This document shows, piece after piece, positions 45,876-56,239 of a stretch of 64,000 bases of DNA (the first letter of the stretch is position 1; each line of letters starts with the position of its first letter). Where the stretch lies: contig CM049307.1 of NCBI GenBank assembly GCA_026874595.1, positions 76,856,643-76,920,642 of the forward strand. The letters are read 5' to 3'. The position numbers were made by a program, and so were the translations under genes. The notes below the pieces were generated by a model. The model was not told the DNA's origin. It saw only the letters and a program-made list of their open reading frames with translations, and did not search any database. This DNA is from Sipunculus nudus. Its lineage: Eukaryota > Annelida > Sipuncula > Golfingiida > Sipunculidae.

Positions 45876-48800
45876 CTACCAAAACACACGCAAATCACCA
45901 GACATATAATCATCAAACAAACTAAACCTCCACTCCCCATCCCCATCCTCTGCCTCACTCTCCTCATATGAAACAACAAACTCGGGACTCTTACCACCTT
46001 TCTTACCAACAACATCCAGCACTCTGCCCTTCCACCAGCTTTCACACCCATCATCCACAAACCTCTGCTCAACATTCATTCCAACTAAATCTGAACTAAC
46101 CAAACTCACCAAACGTAAAACACCACATTTGAAACCATTCACTAAATCACATTCATACGATTCACCACCAACATTCTTCAAAACCCCAACAAACAACCGC
46201 TCACTCCCAACAACACATTCTTTCACCTCATTCACACAACATCTCTCCCACTCAGACTCATCTTTCGATCACCTTCCCCAGAAAATCATCCACACAGTGA
46301 ACAAAAGGCAAATCTAGCTTACACATTCTCCTACCTTCATTCACACACTCATTCTCAGCCACTGCCAAAAACTTCTCTTTCTCATCATCAAGCTCACAAT
46401 CAGGCACACGCACACCAGTAAACGAAAAATCTGCACACTTCACATTCTCGCGATCCTCACTACTCATGCTCACAACTTCTTCAAATTCACCACAAGCTCA
46501 TCATACGTATACATACGACCTCCCTTGCTGAAATTCAGACTTCCATCCACATTCACACACTTCAACACATGTTTTCGAAAACGCTTTGCACCTCAACCGA
46601 AAGTCTCCTTCTGTCAACCCTGCATTCACACAACCTTTCATCCACCTTTCTCTCACTTATCCACAACCCCCCGAACTCATTCAACTCCACAGTAAAATCC
46701 TCTGCTTTCACTCTGTCAGGCGACTCCTTTCTCTCCTGCACACACCGTTTCTTCCTCATTTTATCCGCTCTTCTTGCACCCACAACCGCTCTCCTCTTCC
46801 GAACTCACTCACCTGCTCTTTCACACTACGCCTCGCTCGCTTTACTTGCTCTCTCAACTGATCATCACCCATACTCCGCAGCCAGCCCCGGGTCTCATTC
46901 CTTCGAAACATAATGACACCCTCCATTGCACACGTACTTGCATTCGGTCTTTCACGCATCAGGTCATCTAGCATACCAAAATCTCTTTTACCCCCTACAT
47001 TCGTCATGGGCACACTGGCAGTCTCACTCATTCTCTCACTCAGATAAGCATTCACTCCACCTCGTAACTGATCTTGGAAGCAACTTCTGGCTCTTACTGA
47101 AGAAAGATGCCAGTTATACGATCATTCTCACACTCTTTCACCAAAGCATCATACACCCAGTCCTTTCTGACACTGACATCCTCATACAAACACTCTGATC
47201 CTTTCATCAAACTACTTGCATCCTGAGCCCATGACTGTAAACACACCAGTAACCTTTCAAACCTAGCATTCAGTCCACTCATGTTCGTCTCACTCTCACT
47301 CACTCTCCACAACGCCCCAGTCAGCAACTTGTCAATCAGCCCAAAAGAACGCACTCCACACACAAACTGCTCCACACCAAGGTCAGCATGCACCGCTTTC
47401 ATCAACAGGTTCTCATCTTTTTCGCACAACAAGGGGTAAAGAGCTTATACCCCTGCACCATTATGGAACAGTATATTAAATCTGTTCCCTCTGAATGGTG
47501 CAAGGGGTATATGCCCCTTCCCATCTCTCACACGTCCAAACTCACGAAACCACACAGGCTTTCCATTCTTCTCACGCCCTCTATCTTGCATAGCCTTGCA
47601 TACCGTTCTGACCATACGTACAGTTCCACTCTCGCCATTCTGACTCTTAAGGTGCTTTTCCATAAGTGCGTAGTCCGTATCCGTAGTCCTTATGCGTTGT
47701 CCGCTGCGTAGTCCGCAAAAATCGCTTTGTAGACTTTTTAACTGGGCCGTTTCCATTCATCCGCATGCGTAGTACGTATGCGTAGTCCGTATCCGCACGC
47801 TGCTGGGATTGATTTTTGCGCAATACGCATACCAATCATCGTGTTGATTTCAGGTTTAGCAAAGAGTTTTCCCCATTCAGGCCGTACTGTATGCACAGTC
47901 TCTATTTTCAACTGGTATGAATGTCATTTCTGGCATTAGTTTTCCATAAACCCAACATATTGGCATATGGCTGAATTATGTTTTCCTTTTTTATCACAGA
48001 CACCATGTTTTTAGATGATTGAAGCGTACACATCGCTGTCGCGGATAAATATTATTAATTAAGATCTTTTAAAAATTTTATTATTTTTATTTTATTGTTT
48101 AACTTTTGTTGCTAATATATGCAAATGTACAATAAATATATGGTGAAATGGCTTGCAAAAAAGGATAAACTTCAGCTATCGAGCACCTATCAATACGGAG
48201 TACGGACTACGCATATACGTACTTATGGAAAACGAACTTTGCGGATACGGACTACGCATACGGACTACGCTTGCGGACTACGGATACGCACTACGCACTT
48301 ATGGAAAACCACCTTTACATCCTTTCGCAACAGCACCAACCGCACTCTCACCAAATATCAAACTCTCCCACATGCACATAGTCACACCGGCCTGATCAGC
48401 TAAACCAACAAGGTAGTTGAGGCCACAAAAAAAATTATTCATACTTACACATCTCTCACGCTCACTGTCACTCATCCCATTCCATTCATTCAACACATGC
48501 GGCAACACATCTCTCCTGTAGTCATACAAAAACTCACAAAACTTCTTACCTGCAGCAGCCCTATCACTCATAGTTTTCTTCATGCTAACAATCATGCCCT
48601 GCACACGCTTACACACATCTCCTCCTTTCATGCTAGCCACATCCATCAAAATCTCACGCAGCACACACAACAGGCTTTCAGCATCCTCACTCGCAACATC
48701 TCTCACACCCAGAGTCAGACGCTCATCAGCCGCTGTTCTTACACCCAAACTTTCATAATGTCTGCTATACTTTGTCGTTCCATCACTCATCAAAGTCACA

Positions 48801-50035
48801 TTCCCACTCTCTAAACATTCACTCAACTGCATCCATGCCAGCGCTCTACATTCATACACCATTCTCTCAGCACACGTCTCTCTCGGCAATCTATCCACAC
48901 TCTTTCCCAGACCTTCAATCACACATGTCACAATCGAATCACACTTGCTCGCACTTACACCCATACCAATCAGCTCCATATACACTCCTCTGATCTCACT
49001 CGTATACTTTCCTCCCTGAAAAAAAAAAACGCACACAGTCACTCCGCACAAAATCTTCCAACCTCTCTTCCAACATACACGTCTCATTCTCCAAATCACG
49101 CACTCTCTCACTCAGGCAAACCAGCTTGTCTTTCACACACTCTACACTTTCACAGGCACTCAAGTGCCTTTCTTGCAGCGTCATACTTACTTCTCAGACA
49201 TGCGTACCTTTCACACTGTTCATTCACTTCCATACATGCATCCACATACAGGTCATCAAGCTCACTCTCTAGTCTCACACGCTCACCCTCACATTTACTC
49301 AACCTGGCCTCAATTTAAAAAAATCGGCCATCCCTCTCATTCAACTCATCATTCAACTCTGCAATCATACTATCTCCTCTCGCAAGTTTCTTTCTAAAGT
49401 TTCTTACATCAAACACTCTCCTTTCTTTCACAGTTACATCCATCTTCAACTTTCTCATCATCTCAACCAGCTCCTTCTCCCGCACTGACATAACCTCCAC
49501 ACCGCTCTCACGACCTGACACTGCCCCCACCCGACCCTCAAGCTCACCCCCCCCCCCTCATTCCACTCTGCACACACACACTATCCTCACTCCCCTCCAT
49601 TCCACTCTGCACACACACACTATCCCCACTCCCCTCCATTACACTTTGCACACACAGACAATCCCCAACCCCCCCCCCCCCCCACAATCCACTCCCCGGC
49701 AAATGAAACACACCATTCAGAAACTCATGCCTCGTACCTTTCAACTCAGACTTACATGTCCCATACCAGTAATGAAACGCACGCACACTCATCCAGTCAT
49801 CCACAGACTCATACCCCATCAACCTGCCAAGGCACCTCACAACATGCAACCCACTCCTACATTCCATCACACACTCGTACACCTCCATCACAAACCCATT
49901 CGTCAATTCATCTCTTTCAAGAGTAGGTCTTCCACTGTTGTTGGTAGCCAGCAGGGATCTTGATCTTGAACGGGAGCCGGAGGTGGCGCGGTCCTGGTTT
50001 TGTGTGTCGTCTGTCCACCGCAGACCGGCCACCAT
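45876..50035 (-). pseudogene. Long multi-domain gene, probably a selfish-element protein, broken by frameshifts and a MITE
   Basis: Minus strand, no introns recognised. From the N-terminus (start ATG 50035, 'MVAGLRWTDD'): a region with 'ESVDDWMSVRAFHYWYGT' and 'HLPGSGLW'; three 13-residue repeats (CVQSGMEGS-type); a coiled coil (49530-49000); a core with 'IRGVYMELIGMGVSASK', 'VTLMSDGTTKYSRHYESLGV', 'MSDRAAAGKKFCEFLYDYRR' and 'NNFFCGLNYLVGLADQ'; then 'GNRFNILFHNGAGV', 'VPMTNVGGKRDFGMLDDLM' and 'NEFGGLWISE'; and a C-terminal tudor/chromo-like end with 'WWKGRVLDVV' and 'WRFSLFDDYMSGDLRVF'. I recall this architecture as an uncharacterised protein in many copies in cnidarians, molluscs and amphioxus. 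The D-G-T and C-G-L-x motifs hint at a hAT-like DDE fold, but that is speculation. Breaks: frame changes at a C run near 49551, at an A run near 49020, and near 47090, 46770, 46565 and 46480; one in-frame TAA at 47442-47444; MITE at 47650. Confidence 0.72.
47650..48314. mobile_element. Harbinger-type MITE inserted in the 45.9-50.0 kb gene
   Basis: The left end AGGTGCTTTTCCATAAGTGC and right end GCACTTATGGAAAACCACCT are inverted repeats, each followed inwards by GCGTAGTCCG/CGGACTACGC repeats. TTA flanks both sides (47647-47649 and 48315-48317), the 3-bp duplication of PIF/Harbinger elements. No transposase is encoded. Removing the element with one TTA leaves the host reading frame exactly continuous (codons for Gly-Cys-Lys-Ser-Gln-Asn). 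The left end is nearly identical to 32893-33105. Confidence 0.93.
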
Positions 50036-51024
50036 CCGTCTCCCGTTTGGCCTCCTCTCTGCCTCTCATCTCTGTCTCTCCTCCTACCACTCCCCATATC
50101 TTCCATAATGCTTGAAAATCGGCCACGCTGTCACAAGTATCATTTTGCAGAGCAAAGGACTGTGCCGTCCAGGGGGTGACCCAAGGTTTTATACCCGTGT
50201 TCTGCATAGGGTCGGCATAGCGGACGCTGGGTGGCACCATTGGGTCTCGGGAACGGCACGTACACCCCGGGCTATGCTTTACCCAGCGGGGAGGGTCGCC
50301 TCCGGGCCCTGTTAACTTTTGTTTACATGTTTATATAATAGGTACACGTGTATCTATTATATAAACAAGTACCGGCAAGCGATATAACATGGTTTACAGC
50401 TCATTAAACGGTAGGGGATTGTTGTTAAGGTAAATTGAAGACATTTTAAACCAATATCAACACAAATAGCGATTCAAGCGCCTGTGATCGAAGGTCCCTG
50501 CCCGTCCCAACCGGGTACGAGTGTACGATTAATGGTGATATACGATTGACAGGAGTTTGATGATTTATGGTGGTGGGCACCAGCTGGGAGTTTTCCTCTC
50601 TAAGTCTGTCACATTCACGAGTTTTATGGGATAATACCTTAATGTAGATGTAAATGCAATACCAGGAGCTTTTCGAGTTAAATGTTTATTGCGTTTACCA
50701 TTTCTGGCAGAACACGACAAGTGGGGCAAGTCCAAACGGTAGGATATTCACTTTCTAGGTCGCCTATGTTTATTGCTGTAGATATGGGGTATGGACCCCC
50801 TTAACCCCCCCCCCCCGGATCCGCTTCTGTTAGAAAAATTAACATATCTTTGCTCTTGAGTCGAAGTATTGTCATTGGATTTACTCCGAGTATTCAGAGC
50901 AGCAGTGGAAGTATTTTGCCCAATCCCGCCGTACTGGAATCACTTGTAGATCTAGATAATACAGGGTATGATGATGTCTGGGCAGCGGATATTAATACTT
51001 GATCAGCCGTAGACAGGACACTAG
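50036..51024. other. No confident gene; GC-richer flank and a hairpin
   Basis: Frames at 49903-50240 (-) overlap the N-terminus of the minus-strand gene in other phases and may include decayed upstream sequence. 50112-50315 is GC-rich without a recognised feature. A C run sits near 50807-50816. Confidence 0.4.
50329..50366. other. Near-perfect hairpin with 13-bp arms
   Basis: GTTTATATAATAG at 50329-50341 is exactly inverted at 50354-50366. The 12-base centre (GTACACGTGTAT) is itself almost a palindrome around CACGTG, so the whole 38 bp is close to one cruciform. It lies just upstream of the minus-strand gene. Confidence 0.8.
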
Positions 51025-51390
51025 TTACGGATTTTCGTTTATCGAGCTGCGAGTATTCTTTGACTTACGTCGACTGGCTACAGAAGAATCATCATTTGCT
51101 CTAGGCTTTGTTAATGCCTGCTTCCGTTCACTCACGGTATTGGCAATTCCTTTTGCCATGGACCAACGATCGCAATTTTTAATCTCATCCGGAACATTAT
51201 TTAATTTTGAAAGTTTGTTACGGATATCTCGTAGACATTTGTTTTTGGTAATTATGTTGGTTTCATGATAAGTCATTTTCTTTACTTTTGTAATCCACTC
51301 AACTTTGATTTGCTCACAAAGATCGCCATGGGCTTTTAATAGTGAGGGCTCCCTTTTGAGTCTTGCAGCGCGAATGAGCGAGTCGTTCAT
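51025..51390 (-). CDS. Hypothetical basic protein, 121 codons
   Basis: A clean open frame beginning 'MNDSLIRAARLKREPSLLKA' with strongly protein-like, Lys/Arg-rich and helical content ('NKCLRDIRNKLSKLNNVPDE', 'SVASRRKSKNTRSSINENP'). There is no intron signal inside, no membrane segment and no known motif. The sequence upstream of the ATG (51390-51450) contains inverted GACG/CGTC-rich motifs that could be a promoter or a repeat end. It may be an intact small gene or the first exon of a larger one; I do not recognise it. Confidence 0.45.
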   Translation of the reverse strand: MNDSLIRAARLKREPSLLKAHGDLCEQIKVEWITKVKKMTYHETNIITKNKCLRDIRNKLSKLNNVPDEIKNCDRWSMAKGIANTVSERKQALTKPRANDDSSVASRRKSKNTRSSINENP

Positions 51391-52660
51391 GATCCCCTTG
51401 TCAGGCTCTGACGAGCCAATCTCATTTGTGATTGACGCCGTGAATGACGTCGTCGAGGTAAATATGCGGGATTAGGCGTCACAGGTGTTGTCAACAGGCT
51501 TGAATAGACGACGCAATAGTTCCTTTGTAATGTGTATAACAAATGCTGATAGCCTACAAATATCCTTATATCTGATTAAAGTCTAACATACACGGGTTAT
51601 ACACTCATGGATAACATTTGGTTGATGTTTTAACTGATGTATCTGATATCATAAGTCTAAATAATAAATATCTTGATATCAGAATTCACAAGCCAGTTTA
51701 TTTACTTGGTAGCCATCTTGGTTTACTCTGTTTTTGGTGCGATCTGACTTGAAATTTATCTCTGTGATTTTAAATAATCAAATAAAACTCACCCGGTAAT
51801 AAGTGTATATTGTCCCGATATTGTAAAGTCCATGTATGGAGTAAAACCTGGGCTGCTCAAGATTTTATCAACTAAAACATCGGCAAAATGCAGAGCAGAA
51901 ATAAAAAGCAGTCATCACAGTAGCGCATGCACAGAGGGTATAAAAATAAAAAAAAAATAATATAAAAATAATAATTTTTAACTAATAACAATTAAGTGCT
52001 GTAGTTATTACTATATATAACTATTACTATCAGAATAACGATTTGGCAGTCTTATTAAATATACTTTGGATTTAGGTTTCACCTTTCGTGGTTTTTGCCT
52101 TAAACACTATTCACTGGGTTAACGCTTTCGTGGATTAATCGTTCCTGTTTATGCATTTTATCAGAACTCATTGGTGAACAGACCTAAAAATAAGCCAAAG
52201 ATTGTTCGGTAATCATTCAATGGAATTTAATATCCTTAAGACTCATTCAATAAAAAAATAGTCTTGGCTCAATGACACAACAACTAAAATATCTTTGTGT
52301 TATCTGAATCGTGGGTGAAAATATTTAGATAAATCTCGATAGATTTCTTCAGGATAATTCAACCTAGGTCCATCAAATGAAGTCATGCATTACTAGGTTA
52401 ATGAGAGCAAGTACCGGCTCTAGAGATCGGTATGTCGTTTGTTCAGAAGAAACCCCGTTTCCACTCCAGCTGGAACCAGTGCACCTCCAGAACGGGGACA
52501 CAGTTAAACTTGGTGCCCGCTCAAATTGTGCTCAGCTGACCGTTTCTGATCCCCATGCCCGATGTCTTACTAGGTTAAATCTGTCACACGGTTAAGCTCT
52601 TAATGTTTGGTCCGCCATTAACGGAATACAGTTATATGGTTGAGTTGCCTTGTTTACAGG
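51391..52660. other. No confident gene
   Basis: AT-rich. A 72-codon frame at 52377-52595 (+) lies in a GC-richer patch bordered by two copies of 'TTACTAGGTTAA' (near 52390 and 52567). It has no family signal and is not called as a gene. Confidence 0.4.
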
Positions 52661-52816
52661 GTGCAGTTGTCTGTTTGTTCCGAACATCACACGGTACTTT
52701 TGCCAGAAACCATGGATGCAGAGGTACCGCCACTCGACCGCATCAGCGGCCTGTCATTACCGGCATCCAACATGATTAATAAAATGATCAGTGTCTATTG
52801 TTGTTTCTTCAATTAA
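52661..52816 (+). CDS. Possible exon, weak
   Basis: After TTGTTTACAG one frame reads 'VQLSVCSEHHTVLLPETMDA' and 'EVPPLDRISGLSLPASNMIN' to a TAA near 52814. All three plus frames are open for most of this stretch, so it is only a candidate. It lies just before a repeat copy. Confidence 0.2.
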   Translation: MQLSVCSEHHTVLLPETMDAEVPPLDRISGLSLPASNMINKMISVYCCFFN

Positions 52817-52844
52817 AAAATGACATTAACAGAGAAGTAATTCT

Positions 52845-53330
52845 GGGTTCCAAGGAGACTTTCCATGGGCCTCCCTTCATGTCAACAAAATAGATTCCAG
52901 GTTCAGTCACTACCATTTGTGCCCTGTTAACAAATGACAGCATCTTTTAGAGTCTCGAAAAATAGAAAAAAAAATCGTTAACAAATCGGAAATACAGGTG
53001 GCGCCACCAGCCTGCACGAACTGACGCAACCCCCCCCCCCCCCCCCCCCATGATCAATATCCATGTAAAGAATCATGGTGATCAATGCATTAGTTTTTCA
53101 GATACTTAAGCTTTTGTATCAAATTTTCCATTACTCTGGGGGGTATTTGGGAGCCCCATAGATCAGAGATTATGGGTAACAGAGACCTTATTTCTGGTTT
53201 CCGAGGAGATTTTTTATGGACCTCTCTGGATGTGAAGTAAGAAGATTCCAGATCCTGCGGTTACAATTTGTGCCTGGTTAACGGACAGACAGACGGACGG
53301 ACGGACAAAGGGTGATCGCTATAGCTCAGA
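52845..53330 (-). repeat. Reverse copy of the 5.3-kb modular element family
   Basis: Read in reverse it gives the head ('CGATCACCCTTTGTCCGTCC'), 'CTCGGAAACCAGAAATAAGG', the palindrome GGTGGCGCCACC at about 52989-53000, and the start of a second unit. A C run of about 20 (53031-53050) interrupts it. It ends against the hAT-like pseudogene. Confidence 0.8.
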
Positions 53331-53334
53331 TGAC

Positions 53335-54240
53335 TATGTATGTGTAAAGTATTATTTTGTGATAACGTTTAACAATAGGAAGCTTTTGCATTTCGATGTT
53401 GGAAGTAAATTTTTCTTTTACCTGAAAGAATTTGGACAGGCTGCTGAGCTGTTGCAGAGTGCCTAGCATCAGACTGAGGATGGCGACAAACTCCCAGTTC
53501 TCTTCAAGTTTCAGCATTCCCACAGCCTGGGGGTCGATCATTGTGCAGTGTGAGAGATGAGCCACTACACATGGCAGGATCTTATTCATGGTGGAACAGG
53601 ATGAATCATGGGAAAGCCGTCTCATAGCCTTAGGTTGTTTAGGCTTCAGCTTTGGTTTTTCGAATGTCTCCTGGAATGATATTATAATGTATTTACATAA
53701 ATTTATATTGTACAGATGTATTAGTGAAATATGTTAGAATATTTCAAGCACACGTGTGATTATGATTGTATAAATATTAATGTATGTTTAACAACAGTAC
53801 TTTACAATGTGTTTATAAAATTACCTGTATTTTTTCAACCCCGCTGCACGGACAGCAGAGTACTCATAGTACTTGAATACCTTGTCAATGGTCGTATTAA
53901 ACTTTGCAATGGCCTTGATCTCTTCTGCTGACCGCTTGGTTGTCAGTGCCTCACCGTGTGCCAAACAATGGTTCCCAACAGCAATTTTGGAGAATTGTCA
54001 AAAGAAAGATCTATATGCATTTATGTTATTATTTCTAGTGAAGTTTCAATGTATGCTAAATTAGCTTACTTGATAAGCCAAGAGGTATTCACTTTATCCT
54101 TTAACTGAGTAGCCACACAAGTCATCATACTGGCACCATAACTTCCTATTCCAGCCAGCCTGGATAGATCCAACTCTTTTTTCTTTGCTGTAATCGAAAA
54201 TGTCCTCCGCTATAGTGTCAGCTTTCCCGTTGTGTATCTT
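53335..54240 (-). pseudogene. hAT-superfamily transposase, ZNF862-like, decayed
   Basis: Three blocks in order on the minus strand. 54070-54235 has 'LDLSRLAGIGSYGASMMTC' and 'VATQLKDKVN', matching the conserved S-D-G-A-x-x-M-x-G block of this group with the Asp changed to Tyr. 53840-53990 has 'CLAHGEALTTKRSAEEIKAI' and 'YYEYSAVRAAGLKKY', the C-x-x-H region. 53385-53670 has 'AMRRLSHDSSCSTMNKILPC', 'DPQAVGMLKLEENWEFVAIL' and 'LMLGTLQQLSSLSKFFQ'. These are the blocks of hAT-derived ZNF862/KRAB-less transposase-like proteins. The breaks between blocks could be decayed introns (GTAATT and GTAAGC donors are visible) or indels. The zinc fingers and dimerisation domain are not found. Confidence 0.65.
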
Positions 54241-54772
54241 GAAAGAAAAAAAAGTAATTCCATGGTAAATTTTATTCTACGGCTTATGAGTCTGCTGAGT
54301 TGAAAACAATATCAATCATAAAACATGAACATTCTTTATTTCTGTTATATTGTCCACAAGGTGTCCTGCGGTGTCCCAAACCACAGGGAAGGACGTATTC
54401 CCCGTTCATGACGTTGTCGGTATTGAACCCTTTTGTATACTTAGACATTGGGATGGTGCGAAAGATTGACACGATCCCAATCTTATTTAAGGAATTTCCT
54501 AGGGTATGGTAGTGCTAAGACAATTTGTTTCTGTATGTTCTGATGTGGCTTACTTTAAGTCCTCAAGTGGTGTACAATTAACAGACTTCTAAGGCCAAAA
54601 AATCAATTGTATGTTTTTCAGGCACTTTTTCAGGCTCAAGATTCAAGATTAAGAAGATTCAAGATTCAAGAAGTTCAGTATTTACAAATTTCTTTTTAAG
54701 TCTTATATAATATTTGTTGATAATATTATCTCTATTCAACTTCAGTTGCATAAGAAGTATATTGTTGATAAA
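54241..54772. other. No gene; short AAGATTCAAGATT direct repeats
   Basis: A cluster of AAGATTCAAGATT-like words lies at about 54637-54675. Nothing else is supported. Confidence 0.45.
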
Positions 54773-55200
54773 ACACTCTAACCCTTTAACATTATAGAAC
54801 TCGTTCTTGTGTGAAGATTATTGCCACTCTCACCTTTTACATTATTGTTCTTGGTCCTATGTGGAGATCATTGCCACTCTAACCCTTTAACATTAAGATC
54901 TTGGTCCTGTGTGGAGATTATTGCCACTCTAACCTTTTAACATTATAGTTCTTGGTCCTGTTTGGAGATTATTGCCACTCTTACCCTTTAATATTATAGT
55001 TCTTGGTCCTGTGTGGAGATTATTGTCACTCTAACCCTTTAATATTATAGATCTTGGTCCTGTGTGGAGATTATTGCCACTCTAACCCTTTAACATTATA
55101 GTTCTTGGTCCTGTGTTGAAATTATTGCCACTTTAATTCTTTAGCATTATAGATTTTGGTCCTATGTGGAGATAATTGCCACTCCACCCCTTTAACACGA
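54773..55200 (+). repeat. 51-bp minisatellite, eight copies
   Basis: The phrase 'TTGCCACTCTAACCCTTTAA' recurs with its first base near 54821, 54871, 54921, 54972, 55023, 55074, 55125 and 55176, a period of 50-51 bp. Each unit also has 'CTTGGTCCTGTGTGGAGATT'. The central copies are most alike and the ends are diverged. Confidence 0.95.
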
Positions 55201-55439
55201 GACCTTATTCCACTTACACGCATCGCCACCAGAGGTCCCTCCACTGCATGCAAAAAACATTCACCAAGCGCAGGGGAAGCGACTTCTGGAGGTCATTGGC
55301 TTCAACGTGTCCCCGCTGAATCGATGAACCGATCATAGCTTGTGGAACTGTAAAATCAGCATTTCGCTGGATTAATGACAGCCATGCCCGCATTGGTTCA
55401 CTTCATTACAGTTCAAGAAAATGTATTCTAAATCCCATT

Positions 55440-55700
55440 CTATTATCTTGTCACATTTGTCTGTTGAAAAGTGTAGTCAAGCCTCCAGCCCTGCGTAATT
55501 ATGATAGAGCCGATAGAGGTGAAGCCACACAAGCCAAGCAGAAAGCCGCAAGACCGCCACCGTTTAGCCCAAACCGGTGACCGGAGAAAGCTACCACATC
55601 CACAGCACAAAACCCAAGGCAGGATACGAGTACGGCATCGATCTCAGCGACAAGTACCCAGACAATCACGAGAGCAAATCTCGTGCGAACGTAAAAGCGA
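55440..55700 (+). other. GC-rich coding-like island, unassigned
   Basis: A plus frame carries 'VVKPPALRNYDRADRGEATQ' and 'AKQKAARPPPFSPNR', a stop, then a Thr/Ser-rich stretch. A second plus frame (55501-55815) and a minus frame (55499-55708) are also open, so this may only reflect GC content. No family recognised. Confidence 0.2.
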
Positions 55701-56239
55701 GCGATCATTGTTTTCTTTATCAGCTAGCCCAGAAAAAGGACATATGAAGATTATACGTTACCCTTTGTCCGTCCCTTGGCTAAAAACTCTCAACTTATCT
55801 TCATGGAAACTATAAATGTTTGTGATTCTATAACTGTGGCCTATAATGTGACAGGTATTCAGTTTGATAGTTAGCAGTTGTGATTAATCATTTGAAAATA
55901 TTATAAAAAATAAGAAATTTGTTGTTAATTATATTATGAAAATTGTAAAAAAAATCAAAGTGAATCATATATTCTAAATAACCTTTCATTTCTGTCGCAG
56001 TGTTTATTTCCGGTATTGCTTTCGGTAAGCAGCTTTGATGTCGGATGTCACATGCCAAAAGAGTGCGACATTGCATTTGCATTTAAACTAAACCCTAATA
56101 CACACACACACACATATATATGTATGTATGTGTCTGCAATAGCGTATTATTTTCATTACTCACAAATAAGTTTGTTTTTATTAGGTAGCAAAACTGTTAG
56201 ATAAAAAGAATTACAATAATATTTATTTTAACATATCAT
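55701..56239. other. No gene seen
   Basis: AT-rich sequence with a short CA run near 56100. Confidence 0.4.

Noticed and set aside
45688-49963. Numerous plus-strand frames of 60-115 codons rich in His, Ser and Thr
   Set aside because: They are antisense shadows of the G-rich minus-strand gene; none has family motifs.
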